64,000 nt of DNA, taken from contig NZ_QQRQ01000001.1 in the NCBI RefSeq assembly GCF_003425665.1, positions 62,001-126,000 on the forward strand, read 5' to 3'. The stretch comes from Evtepia gabavorous (GTDB lineage Bacteria > Bacillota > Clostridia > Oscillospirales > Oscillospiraceae). The notes below the pieces were generated by a model. The model saw only the letters and a program-made list of their open reading frames with translations, was not told the DNA's origin and did not search any database. Below, piece by piece: positions 40,883-49,537 of the stretch; the first letter of the stretch is position 1, and each line of letters starts with the position of its first letter. Made by a program: the position numbers and the translations under genes.

Positions 40883-40912
40883 TTGTAGAAAGAAATGCTG
40901 ATATAGTATACT
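40883..40912 (+). promoter_or_regulatory. Promoter of symporter copy 2
   Basis: TTGTAG (40883-40888) and TATACT (40907-40912) are 18 nt apart. The gap 40754-41008 also holds a small stem ACATCT...AGATGT (near 40830-40850). It shows no glycine aptamer core. Confidence 0.5.
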
Positions 40913-41008
40913 ACTTTCGCAATTTGAAAAAGACGGGAGCTTGGCAAAAATTTACAAATTGAGGGGAAACAGCCGGCAATCCGTCAAAAACGAAAAAGGG
41001 AGAAGCGT

Positions 41009-42412
41009 ATGGAATTGATTGCACAAATCAACGGCGCGGTGAACAGCTTTGTATGGGGGGCCCCCATGCTGATTCTGCTCATTGGCGTCGGTATTCTCAT
41101 GACCGTACGGAATAAGGGGCTGCAGTTCCGGAAATTCGGCTACGCCATGAAGAATACCATTGGGAAGATTTTCAAAAGGACCCATGCGGGGGAGGGGGAG
41201 ATCACCCCGTTTCAGGCGGTTTCGACGGCGTTGGCCGGTACGGTTGGCACCGGAAACATCGCCGGAATCACCACGGCGGTTACCTTGGGCGGACCGGGTA
41301 CACTGTTTTGGCTGTGGGTGACAGCCCTGATTGGTATGGCCACCAAGTATTCCGAGGTGCTTCTGGCGGTGAAGTTCCGGGAGCGGAACAAGTACGGAGA
41401 CTGGGTAGGCGGCCCCATGTATTACATTAAGAACGGCTTGGGGAAGAACTGGAAATGGCTGGGCATCATCTTCTGTGTTTTTGCTGCACTGGCTGCGCTG
41501 GGCACGGGCAATGCCATTCAGGCGGGCAATATTGTGGGTTCCATTCACACAGCAGTTCTGGCGTTTAATCCTGATTTCAGTGGAGAAGCCACCCTGAACC
41601 TGGTGTTGGGCATTGTGCTGGCGATCTTGGCGGCAGTGGTCCTCTTTGGTGGAGTAAAGCGTCTGGGTGCGGTGACGGAGAAGCTGGTGCCTTGTATGGC
41701 GGTGGTCTATATTTTAGCGTGCCTGGCGATCATTCTTTACAATGCCTCCAGCCTGCCCACAGTATTTCACGACATTTTTGTGGGGGCTTTTACACCCAAT
41801 GGTGTGACAGGCGGTGCTGTGGGCTCCATGTTCCTGGTCATCAGCTGGGGGATGAAACGGGGGATTTTCTCCAATGAGGCCGGTTTGGGTACTGCGCCCA
41901 TGGCCCATGCCACCACGTCTGAGCGGGAACCTGTCAAGCAGGCGCTCTATGGCATTTTTGAAGTCTTTATGGATACGATCATCATCTGCAGCCTTACCGG
42001 TTTGACGCTGCTCTGCTCGGGGATTGATTTGAATTATGGTGTGACAGGCGAAATTTCTCTGGTGTCTGAGGCGCTGGGTACCCTGTTCACCCAGAAAGGC
42101 GGCGCATTGGTGATTGCAGTGGCACTGGCGCTCTTTGCCTTTTCTACGATCCTGGGGTGGGCGCTTTATGGCTCGCGTTGCTGTGAGTTCATCTTCGGGT
42201 CTAAGGCCATCAGACCCTATCAGGTCATCTATGTCCTAATGATTGTGGTAGGTGCCACAGTTGATTTGGAGTTGGTTTGGAATATTGCCGACACGCTGAA
42301 CGGGCTGATGGCTCTGCCCAACCTGATTGCGCTGGCCCTTTTGTCCGGCGTGGTGGTCAAATGTACCAAGGAGTATTTTGCCAAGGGAAAATCTCTGGAA
42401 GAACCGAAATAA
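41009..42412 (+). CDS. Alanine/glycine:cation symporter (AgcS family), copy 2
   Basis: The 467-aa paralogue of the preceding gene has most blocks unchanged (STALAGTVGTGNIAGITTAV, WVTALIGMATKYSEVLLAVK, NEAGLGTAPMAHATTS). Differences cluster in the loop after SLTGLTLLCSGID and in membrane segments that may set substrate preference. ATG 41009 follows AAAGGGAGAAG. It has its own promoter and terminator and lacks the riboswitch, so the copies are regulated separately. It is probably a tandem duplication that has diverged. Confidence 0.94.
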   Translation: MELIAQINGAVNSFVWGAPMLILLIGVGILMTVRNKGLQFRKFGYAMKNTIGKIFKRTHAGEGEITPFQAVSTALAGTVGTGNIAGITTAVTLGGPGTLFWLWVTALIGMATKYSEVLLAVKFRERNKYGDWVGGPMYYIKNGLGKNWKWLGIIFCVFAALAALGTGNAIQAGNIVGSIHTAVLAFNPDFSGEATLNLVLGIVLAILAAVVLFGGVKRLGAVTEKLVPCMAVVYILACLAIILYNASSLPTVFHDIFVGAFTPNGVTGGAVGSMFLVISWGMKRGIFSNEAGLGTAPMAHATTSEREPVKQALYGIFEVFMDTIIICSLTGLTLLCSGIDLNYGVTGEISLVSEALGTLFTQKGGALVIAVALALFAFSTILGWALYGSRCCEFIFGSKAIRPYQVIYVLMIVVGATVDLELVWNIADTLNGLMALPNLIALALLSGVVVKCTKEYFAKGKSLEEPK

Positions 42413-42421
42413 ATTGGAAAC

Positions 42422-42465
42422 AAGAATCCCATGGAACAGGAAGGTGTTCCATGGGATTCTTTGAT
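42422..42465 (+). terminator. Intrinsic terminator after symporter copy 2
   Basis: AAGAATCCCATGGAACA pairs perfectly with TGTTCCATGGGATTCTT around a 6-nt loop and is followed by TTG, so the T run is short. Confidence 0.65.
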
Positions 42466-42530
42466 TCTTGGAGAAGAAAGATTGTACAGAGGAGAAAGGG
42501 GAAAATGCGCAAACCTTTACAATCTATCGC

Positions 42531-42559
42531 TTGCGAAACCAGCGTGGTTATAGTATAAT
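42531..42559 (+). promoter_or_regulatory. Promoter of the purine operon
   Basis: TTGCGA (42531-42536) and a perfect TATAAT (42554-42559) are separated by 17 nt. The transcript begins about 15-20 nt before the ZTP aptamer. Confidence 0.8.
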
Positions 42560-42582
42560 CGAACGTGTAAAATCAAGAACTT

Positions 42583-42690
42583 TTTGTGACTGACGGAAGT
42601 GGGAGAACCACAGGGAGCAAAAAGCATAGTTGCGGCCGACCGTCTGGGCAGTTCAATTTTCACACAAAGGGAATTGGACTGCCTTTTTTT
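42583..42690 (+). ncRNA. ZTP riboswitch (pfl motif) with terminator
   Basis: GTGACTGACGGAAGTGGG, AACCACAGGGAGCA and the 3' block CCGACCGTCTGGGC (to 42649) match the ZTP/pfl aptamer consensus. Its 3' end shares bases with a terminator arm: GGCAGTTCAATT (42647-42658) pairs with AATTGGACTGCC (42672-42683), followed by T7. Ligand-bound aptamer and terminator therefore exclude each other, giving an ON switch. ZTP (Z nucleotide, AICAR triphosphate) accumulates when 10-formyl-THF is short, and the downstream operon fits that logic. Confidence 0.93.
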
Positions 42691-42746
42691 CGTAGGATAA
42701 AAACAAAGAGGGCCTGATCAATCATGGAAAAGAGAGGATGGTTTGT

Positions 42747-43238
42747 ATGAAAAAAGTAGGCGTTATCATGGGCAGCGACAGTGATTTGCCTGTTGTGGAG
42801 AAAGCCATTGACAAGCTCAAGGAATACGGGGTTCCCTATGAGGTCCACGTGTACTCTGCCCACCGGACCCCAGTCCAAGCAGGGGAGTTTGCCCGGACAG
42901 CCCAGGAGAACGGATTTGGGGCGATCATCGCGGCCGCGGGGAAGGCGGCGCATCTGGCAGGGGCGCTGGCGGCCAACACCACGCTGCCGGTGATTGGGAT
43001 TCCCGTCAAATCCTCCACCTTGGACGGGCTGGACGCGCTGCTGTCCACGGTGCAGATGCCCACAGGAATCCCTGTGGCCACCGTGGCTATTGACGGGGCG
43101 GCCAACGCGGCCTTGCTGGCCATCCAGATTTTAGCAGTTTCAGATATGGCGCTGGCAGAGAAGATCCGTCAGGCCAGGGCTGCGGAATCCCAGAAGGTTT
43201 TGGAGAAAAACGCCGGAGTTGAGGCAAAATTCAACTAA
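42747..43238 (+). CDS. purE: 5-(Carboxyamino)imidazole ribonucleotide mutase
   Basis: PurE class I converts N5-CAIR to CAIR in purine synthesis. The 163-aa chain has [19 protein letters not shown], then [12 protein letters not shown] with the catalytic histidine and [21 protein letters not shown] use ATG 42747, about 9 nt after GAGAGGA; the in-frame ATG 42738 lies inside that RBS. It is the first gene behind the ZTP riboswitch. purK, purC and purB are not in the operon and must lie elsewhere. Confidence 0.95.
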   Translation: MKKVGVIMGSDSDLPVVEKAIDKLKEYGVPYEVHVYSAHRTPVQAGEFARTAQENGFGAIIAAAGKAAHLAGALAANTTLPVIGIPVKSSTLDGLDALLSTVQMPTGIPVATVAIDGAANAALLAIQILAVSDMALAEKIRQARAAESQKVLEKNAGVEAKFN

Positions 43239-43266
43239 GGGCATATCAGAAATGGAGGAATGAACC

Positions 43267-44688
43267 ATGGGTGGTTTTTGCGGCGCTATCTCCAGCCGGG
43301 ACGTGGTGTTGGATGTCTATTTTGGGACAGACTATCATTCGCACTTGGGAACCCGCCGGGGCGGTATGGCTGCCTGGGACCCGGAACTGGGATTCCAGCG
43401 GGAGATCCATAACATTGAAAACGCCCCCTTCCGCACCAAGTTTGACAGGACGGTGGGGGAAATGGTGGGCAAGTGCTGTATTGGCAGCATCAGCGACACG
43501 GACCCGCAGCCTCTGCTGGTCCGCTCGGTCCACGGAACCTACGCCATCTGCGTGGTGGGGGTCATCAAAAATGAAGATCAGCTGATTCAGCAGCTGCTGG
43601 ATCAGGCTGACGGCCACTTTGAGGCCATGAGCGGCGGACGGGTTAATTCCAATGAGCTGGTGGCTACTTTGATCAGCCAGCGGCCCACCATTGCCGAGGG
43701 AATCCGCTACGCCCAGGAGATGGTGGAGGGGACGGTATCCGTCTTAATTATGACGCCGGACTGCCTCATCGCTGGCCGGGATAAATTTGGCCGTTTGCCC
43801 ATTCATGTGGGACAGGATGACGAGGGCTGCTGTGTGGCCTTTGAGTCCTTTGCCTACCAGAAGATGGGCTACCATGACGCCTATGAGCTGGGTCCGGCAG
43901 AAGTGGTGAAGATCACGGAGCGTGGTTGGGAGACCCTCCTGCCGGCGGAAAAAGAGATGAAGGTCTGCGCCTTTCTGTGGACCTATTACGGCTACCCCAA
44001 CTCCAACTATGAGGGCGTGAACGTGGAGGTCATGCGCAACCGCAACGGGGTGAGCTTGGCCAAGACCGACCGGGAGAAAGGGGTGGCCCAGGATATCGAT
44101 TATGTCAGCGGGGTGCCCGATTCCGGCACCCCCCACGCCATTGGCTATGCCAATGAGAGCGGCATTCCCTTTGCCCGGCCCTTTATCAAGTATACCCCCA
44201 CCTGGCCCCGGAGCTTTATGCCCACCAACCAGAAGGAACGGGACCGGGTGGCGAAAATGAAGCAGATTCCTGTGCACGATCTCATTGAGGGGAAAAAGCT
44301 GCTCTTTGTGGATGACAGCATCGTGCGGGGAACCCAGCTCCGGGAGACGGTGGAGTTTCTCTACGCCAATGGCGCCAAGGAGGTTCATATCCGCTCGGCC
44401 TGTCCTCCCATTATGTATGGATGTAAGTTCCTGAATTTCTCCACCAGCCGCTCCCCCATGGAACTGCTGGCCCGCCGCACAGTCTATGAGCTGGAGGGAG
44501 AAGAGGGAGATAAGCACCTGGAGGAGTACAGCGACCCCAACACCGACCGGGGTAAAAAACTCCGGGAAACCATCTGTGAAAAGCTCCATTTTACCTCTCT
44601 GGAGTATCAGTCCCTGGACAAGCTCATTGAGGCCATCGGATTGGAGCCCTGCAAGGTATGTACCTACTGTTGGAACGGAAAGGAATAA
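43267..44688 (+). CDS. purF: Amidophosphoribosyltransferase, divergent clostridial type
   Basis: The enzyme makes phosphoribosylamine from PRPP and glutamine, the first step of the pathway. The 473-aa chain has an N-terminal glutaminase domain with Cys5 (MGGFCGAIS), so a four-residue leader must be removed to expose the catalytic cysteine. The PRPP loop is [20 protein letters not shown]. Cysteines in [14 protein letters not shown] and the C-terminal CKVCTYC suggest the structural 4Fe-4S cluster of Bacillus-type PurF. The N-terminal half is unlike the usual MCGI- start, hence 'divergent'. Confidence 0.9.
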   Translation: MGGFCGAISSRDVVLDVYFGTDYHSHLGTRRGGMAAWDPELGFQREIHNIENAPFRTKFDRTVGEMVGKCCIGSISDTDPQPLLVRSVHGTYAICVVGVIKNEDQLIQQLLDQADGHFEAMSGGRVNSNELVATLISQRPTIAEGIRYAQEMVEGTVSVLIMTPDCLIAGRDKFGRLPIHVGQDDEGCCVAFESFAYQKMGYHDAYELGPAEVVKITERGWETLLPAEKEMKVCAFLWTYYGYPNSNYEGVNVEVMRNRNGVSLAKTDREKGVAQDIDYVSGVPDSGTPHAIGYANESGIPFARPFIKYTPTWPRSFMPTNQKERDRVAKMKQIPVHDLIEGKKLLFVDDSIVRGTQLRETVEFLYANGAKEVHIRSACPPIMYGCKFLNFSTSRSPMELLARRTVYELEGEEGDKHLEEYSDPNTDRGKKLRETICEKLHFTSLEYQSLDKLIEAIGLEPCKVCTYCWNGKE

Positions 44689-44693
44689 ACGCG

Positions 44694-45737
44694 ATGAATA
44701 TGCAATCAAGATCGGACAGTTACGCCGCAGCGGGCGTGGACATTACCGCTGGCTATCGGGCCGTGGAGCTCATGAAAACCCACATCGCCAAGACCATGAC
44801 GGCGGGCGCCCTGTCTGACATCGGTGGATTTGGCGGCCTGTTTGAACTGGACCTGACGGGGATTTCCCGTCCTGTTTTGGTCTCCGGCACCGATGGGGTG
44901 GGAACCAAGCTGAAGCTGGCGTTTTTGATGGACAAACATGACACAGTGGGCATCGACTGTGTGGCTATGTGTGTCAACGATATTATTTGCGTGGGGGCCA
45001 AGCCCCTTTTCTTCCTGGACTATATTGCCTGCGGCAAGAATATCCCGGAGAAGATTGCGGACATTGTCTCCGGCGTGGCCGAGGGATGCGTGCAGTCCGG
45101 GGTATCTCTCATCGGCGGGGAAACCGCCGAGATGCCGGGCTTCTATCCGGTGGATGAGTATGATCTGGCCGGATTTTCTGTGGGTGTGGTGGATAAGGCG
45201 AAGGTGTTTGACAAAACCACCATCCAGCCCGGAGATGTGATTCTGGGCCTGCCCTCCTCTGGGGTTCATTCCAACGGCTTTTCCCTGGTCCGGAAGGTCC
45301 TGGATGTGGAGCACGCTGACCTGAAGGCGCCGGTGGAGGCCCTGGGCGGCCGGTCTCTGGGAGAGACCTTGCTGACCCCCACCCGTATCTATGTAAAGAG
45401 CATCCTGGCCCTCATGGAGCAGGTGCAGATCAAGTCTGTCTCCCATATCACAGGGGGCGGATTCTATGAGAACATTCCCCGCAGCTTGCCCCAGGGGATG
45501 ACAGCCAAGATCAAGGAAGCCAATGTGCCAGTGCTGCCCATCTTCACCCTCATTGAGAAGGCCGGCAGTGTTCCCCGCCGGGAGATGTTCAACACCTTCA
45601 ACATGGGCATCGGTATGACGGTGGTGGTGGCCCGGGAAGAGGCGGAGAAGGCCATGGAGGTTCTGCAAGCCGCTGGGGAACAGCCCGTTCGTCTGGGCGA
45701 AATTGTCGCCGGCGACGAGGGTGTCATCCTATGGTAA
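44694..45737 (+). CDS. purM: Phosphoribosylformylglycinamidine cyclo-ligase (AIR synthetase)
   Basis: PurM closes the imidazole ring with ATP. The 347-aa chain has the family blocks [62 protein letters not shown] and [22 protein letters not shown] 44694 lies about 9 nt after AAAGGA near the end of purF, and the two genes are separated by 5 nt. Its stop overlaps the purN start by 7 nt, showing tight coupling. Confidence 0.96.
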   Translation: MNMQSRSDSYAAAGVDITAGYRAVELMKTHIAKTMTAGALSDIGGFGGLFELDLTGISRPVLVSGTDGVGTKLKLAFLMDKHDTVGIDCVAMCVNDIICVGAKPLFFLDYIACGKNIPEKIADIVSGVAEGCVQSGVSLIGGETAEMPGFYPVDEYDLAGFSVGVVDKAKVFDKTTIQPGDVILGLPSSGVHSNGFSLVRKVLDVEHADLKAPVEALGGRSLGETLLTPTRIYVKSILALMEQVQIKSVSHITGGGFYENIPRSLPQGMTAKIKEANVPVLPIFTLIEKAGSVPRREMFNTFNMGIGMTVVVAREEAEKAMEVLQAAGEQPVRLGEIVAGDEGVILW

Positions 45738-46345
45738 AAACAAAGATTGCCGTGCTGGTCTCCGGTGGGGGCACCAATCTGCAGGCCCTGCTGGACGCCC
45801 AGAGGGAGGGGGTGCTGACAGATGGAGAGATCGTCCTGGTCATCTCCAGCAACGACAGCGCCTATGCCCTGACCCGGGCTGCCCAGGCCGGGGTTCCCGC
45901 TGTGGTGTGCAGCCGAAAGGCACTGGGAAGCCAAGCGGCTTTTGAAGCGGCCATTTCCCAGGCACTGTCCGACCACGGCGTGGAACTGCTTGTCCTGGCG
46001 GGCTTTATGAGCATTCTCAGCGCGGACTTTACCAGCCGGTGGCCCCGGCGGATTCTCAATGTCCATCCCTCCTTGATTCCCGCGTTCTGTGGAAAGGGAT
46101 TCTATGGTCTAAAGGTACACCAGGCCGCGTTGGACTACGGGGTGAAGGTCACCGGTGCCACGGTCCACTTTGTCAACGAGGTGCCGGATGGGGGAGAGAT
46201 TCTCCTTCAGAAGGCGGTGGAGATTCAGCCGGGGGATACCCCAGAGACACTGCAAAGGCGGGTGATGGAGCAGGCGGAGTGGAAGCTGCTGCCCCAGGCC
46301 ACCCAGATGATATCAGAGGAGATCAGGAGGGAGAAGGACCAATGA
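45731..46345 (+). CDS. purN: Phosphoribosylglycinamide formyltransferase
   Basis: PurN formylates GAR with 10-formyl-tetrahydrofolate. The 204-aa chain shows [19 protein letters not shown] (phosphate binding), [19 protein letters not shown] with the catalytic N and H, and [17 protein letters not shown] with the catalytic aspartate. It overlaps purM by 7 nt and the next gene by 4 nt. Its cofactor demand ties it to fhs at the end of the operon. Confidence 0.96.
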   Translation: MVKTKIAVLVSGGGTNLQALLDAQREGVLTDGEIVLVISSNDSAYALTRAAQAGVPAVVCSRKALGSQAAFEAAISQALSDHGVELLVLAGFMSILSADFTSRWPRRILNVHPSLIPAFCGKGFYGLKVHQAALDYGVKVTGATVHFVNEVPDGGEILLQKAVEIQPGDTPETLQRRVMEQAEWKLLPQATQMISEEIRREKDQ

Positions 46346-47052
46346 ACGTCTATGAAACCCACGACCTGACGGCCCTGCTGGCCGCCAATTCCTACCCGGG
46401 ACGAGGGATTGTGCTGGGAAACACAGCCGACGGAAAACAGTCGGTGGCGGCGTATTTCATCATGGGCCGCAGCGAAAACAGCCGGAACCGGATTTTCGTC
46501 AAGGAGCCCGATGGACTCCGTACCGAGGCCTACGACCCGGCCAAGCTGGCTGACCCCAGTCTCATTATCTATCACCCCGTTCGTCAGATGGGACGGGGAC
46601 TCATTGTCACCAACGGGGACCAGACGGACACCATCCGGTCCTTCCTGGAACGGGGCCTTCCCATGGAGCAGGCGCTGCGGACCCGGGAATTTGAACCGGA
46701 TGGGCCCAACTGGACCCCCCGCATTTCCGGACTGCTCTCCCCGGACGGCAGTTATAAGCTGTCGATTCTGAAGAGTGCGGATGCCCAGGGCAGTGCCTGT
46801 GCCCGCTACACCTTTGAGTATCCTGCCCTGGCCGGGGTGGGTCATTTTCTCCACACTTATGTCTGCGATGGAACCCCCATCCCCACGTTCCAAGGGGAAC
46901 CAGAGCGGGTGACCATTTCCGGCACCATGGAGGAGTTTGCCCACGGGATTTGGGATCATCTGAACCAGGAGAATAAGATTTCGCTGTATGTCCGATTTAC
47001 CGATTTGGCTTCTGGGACGTACCAAGAGATCATTCTGAATAAAAATCAATAA
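46342..47052 (+). CDS. IMP cyclohydrolase, PurO-like
   Basis: The 236-aa protein matches the IMP_cyclohyd (PurO-like) family: ANSYPGRGIVLGNTADGKQS, SVAAYFIMGRSENSRNRIF and NGDQTDTI. It should close FAICAR to IMP, the last ring-forming step. In most bacteria this activity is the N-terminal domain of PurH. Here the neighbouring gene has only the AICAR transformylase half, so this gene supplies the missing step. It starts in the ATGA overlap with purN. Confidence 0.85.
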   Translation: MNVYETHDLTALLAANSYPGRGIVLGNTADGKQSVAAYFIMGRSENSRNRIFVKEPDGLRTEAYDPAKLADPSLIIYHPVRQMGRGLIVTNGDQTDTIRSFLERGLPMEQALRTREFEPDGPNWTPRISGLLSPDGSYKLSILKSADAQGSACARYTFEYPALAGVGHFLHTYVCDGTPIPTFQGEPERVTISGTMEEFAHGIWDHLNQENKISLYVRFTDLASGTYQEIILNKNQ

Positions 47053-47067
47053 GCGGGGGAGCGAACG

Positions 47068-48246
47068 ATGAAACAACTGGAACTGAAGTATGGCTGCAAT
47101 CCCAACCAGAAGCCAGCCAGTATTTCTGTCAATGACGGCCGGGACCTGCCCATTGAGGTGCTCAATGGCAAACCCGGGTACATCAACTTTATGGACGCCC
47201 TGAATTCCTGGCAGCTGGTGAAGGAGCTCAAGGAGGCCACGGGACTGCCGGCGGCGGCGTCCTTTAAGCACGTCTCTCCCGCCGGCGCGGCGGTGGGGCT
47301 GCCCCTCAGTCAGACCGACCGGGCCATCTACTTTGTAGACCCGCAGGCCGAGCTGACCCCCATGGCCTGCGCCTATATCCGGGCCCGGGGGGCGGACCGC
47401 CTGTGCTCCTATGGTGACTGGGCAGCCCTGAGCGATACCTGTGATGCCGCCACGGCGGCCTATCTGAAGCCGGAGGTCTCTGACGGGATCATCGCCCCCG
47501 ACTATACCCCGGAAGCCTTGGAAATCTTAAAGTCCAAGAAAAAGGGCGGATACAATATTGTGAAAATTGACCCGGCCTACGTTCCTGCGGTGCAGGAACA
47601 CAAGGATGTCTTTGGCATCACCTTCGAGCAGGGACGCAATAACTTCAAAATTGATGCGTCTTTGCTGACCAACCTGGTGACAGAGAATAAAACCCTTCCG
47701 GATCAGGCCAAAATCGACATGATTGTGGCCCTGATTACATTGAAATACACCCAGTCCAATTCCGTCTGCTATGTAAAGAACGGACAGGCCATCGGCGTGG
47801 GGGCGGGCCAGCAAAGCCGCATCCACTGCACCCGCCTGGCGGGGAACAAGGCGGACAACTGGTATCTTCGCCAGCACCCCAAAGCTCTGGGTCTCCAGTT
47901 CCTGGATACCCTCCGCCGTCCGGACCGGGACAACGCCATTGACGTGTACCTGTCCGATGAGTATGAGGATGTGCTGCGGGAAGGTGTATGGCAGACCAAA
48001 TTTAAGGTGAAGCCGGAACCCCTTACAGCCCAGGAGAAAAAGGAATGGATTGCGACCCAGACCGGTGTTACCGTGGGCAGCGATGCGTTCTTCCCCTTCG
48101 GGGACAATGTGGAGCGGGCCAGAAAGTCCGGTGTCTCCTACATTGTGGAGCCCGGCGGTTCGATCCGGGATGACAACGTCATCGAGACAGCAAACCGATA
48201 TCACATGGTCATGGCCTTTACCGGCATGCGCCTGTTCCATCACTGA
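47068..48246 (+). CDS. purH: AICAR transformylase (PurH without cyclohydrolase domain)
   Basis: The 392-aa chain covers the AICAR formyltransferase part: LELKYGCNPNQKPASI, VLNGKPGYINFMDALNSWQL, AASFKHVSPAGAAVGLPLS with the catalytic K-H, and IGVGAGQQSRIHCTRLAGNK. The MGS-like IMP cyclohydrolase domain of normal PurH (about 200 residues) is absent. The cyclohydrolase function is given by the preceding gene, 15 nt upstream. ATG 47068 follows a GGGGGAG site. Confidence 0.92.
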   Translation: MKQLELKYGCNPNQKPASISVNDGRDLPIEVLNGKPGYINFMDALNSWQLVKELKEATGLPAAASFKHVSPAGAAVGLPLSQTDRAIYFVDPQAELTPMACAYIRARGADRLCSYGDWAALSDTCDAATAAYLKPEVSDGIIAPDYTPEALEILKSKKKGGYNIVKIDPAYVPAVQEHKDVFGITFEQGRNNFKIDASLLTNLVTENKTLPDQAKIDMIVALITLKYTQSNSVCYVKNGQAIGVGAGQQSRIHCTRLAGNKADNWYLRQHPKALGLQFLDTLRRPDRDNAIDVYLSDEYEDVLREGVWQTKFKVKPEPLTAQEKKEWIATQTGVTVGSDAFFPFGDNVERARKSGVSYIVEPGGSIRDDNVIETANRYHMVMAFTGMRLFHH

Positions 48247-48262
48247 GGCAGAGGAGGTCCCT

Positions 48263-49537
48263 ATGAAAATTCTTGTGGTAGGCGGCGGCGGCCGAGAGCA
48301 CGCTATCATCAAAAGCTTGAAAAAAAGCCCTCGGGTGACGGAGATTTACGCCGCTCCCGGCAATGGCGGCATCGCCGCCGATGCCATCTGCACCGGCATT
48401 GGGGCGAAAGACCTGGCGGGCATCACAACCTTTGCCAAGGACAACGCCATTGATTTTGCGGTGGTGGCCCCGGACGATCCCCTGGTCCTGGGGGCAGTGG
48501 ATCTGCTGGAAGAGGCGGGAATTGCCTGCTTTGGCCCCAACAAAGCGGCTGCCATTCTGGAGGGGAGCAAGGTCTTTTCCAAGGACCTGATGAAGAAGTA
48601 TCACATTCCCACCGCCGAATACCGGGTTTTTGACAACATGGACGAGGCGCTGGACTATCTAAAGACCGCCCCCATCCCCACTGTGGTTAAGGCCGATGGC
48701 CTGGCCCTGGGCAAAGGCGTCACCGTGGCCATGACACGCCAGGAGGCGGTGGCGGCAGTGCGCGCCTGCATGGAGGACAAAATCTTTGGAGAGAGCGGCA
48801 GCCACATTGTCATCGAGGAGTTCCTGACGGGCCCCGAGGTCTCGGTTCTCTCCTTTACCGATGGCAAGGTGGTCGTTCCCATGGTCTCCTCCATGGACCA
48901 TAAACGCATTGGGGATGGGGACACCGGGCCCAACACCGGCGGCATGGGCACCATTGCCCCCAATCCTTACTACACCGAGGACGTGGCCAAGGTGTGTATG
49001 GAGACCATTTTCCTGCCCACCATGCGGGCCATGAATCAGGAGGGCCGGACCTTCCGAGGCTGTCTCTATTTTGGCCTGATGCTCACGGAGAAGGGCCCCA
49101 AGGTGATTGAGTACAACTGCCGCTTTGGGGACCCGGAGACCCAGGTGGTTCTCCCCTTGCTGGAGAGTGATTTGCTGACCATCATGGAGGCCACTGCCAA
49201 GGGCACGCTCTCGGAGACCCCGGTGCAGTTCAGCGACAAGTCTGCCTGTTGTCTGGTGCTGGCCTCCCAGGGGTACCCCAAGTCCTATGAGACAGGGTAT
49301 CCCATCACCATTCCCGCGGACCTGGATGCCCAGGTCTTTGTGGCCGGTGCCAAGCTGGAGGAGGGCGTGCTCAAGACCTCTGGCGGCCGGGTCCTGGGGG
49401 TTACTGCCGTGGGAGATACCCTCCAGGAGGCCATTGACAAGGCTTACCGGGAGGGGGCCAAGGTGACCTTTGAGAACGCGTACTACCGAAAGGACATTGG
49501 TGCCCGGGCTCTGCGGGCAAAGGAAGAGGTAAAATAA
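48263..49537 (+). CDS. purD: Phosphoribosylamine-glycine ligase (GAR synthetase)
   Basis: PurD joins glycine to phosphoribosylamine with ATP. The 424-aa ATP-grasp protein shows MKILVVGGGGREHAIIKSL, VVKADGLALGKGVTVA, MDHKRIGDGDTGPNTGGMG and VIEYNCRFGDPETQVVLPLL, as expected. ATG 48263 follows GAGGAGG. Longer reading in the same frame is overlap with the preceding gene's antiphase. The stop TAA touches the purL start directly. Confidence 0.97.
   Translation: MKILVVGGGGREHAIIKSLKKSPRVTEIYAAPGNGGIAADAICTGIGAKDLAGITTFAKDNAIDFAVVAPDDPLVLGAVDLLEEAGIACFGPNKAAAILEGSKVFSKDLMKKYHIPTAEYRVFDNMDEALDYLKTAPIPTVVKADGLALGKGVTVAMTRQEAVAAVRACMEDKIFGESGSHIVIEEFLTGPEVSVLSFTDGKVVVPMVSSMDHKRIGDGDTGPNTGGMGTIAPNPYYTEDVAKVCMETIFLPTMRAMNQEGRTFRGCLYFGLMLTEKGPKVIEYNCRFGDPETQVVLPLLESDLLTIMEATAKGTLSETPVQFSDKSACCLVLASQGYPKSYETGYPITIPADLDAQVFVAGAKLEEGVLKTSGGRVLGVTAVGDTLQEAIDKAYREGAKVTFENAYYRKDIGARALRAKEEVK

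Noticed and set aside
40754-41008. Possible second glycine riboswitch before symporter copy 2
   Set aside because: The conserved GCCGAAGG and CTCAGGCAAAAGGAC blocks are absent.
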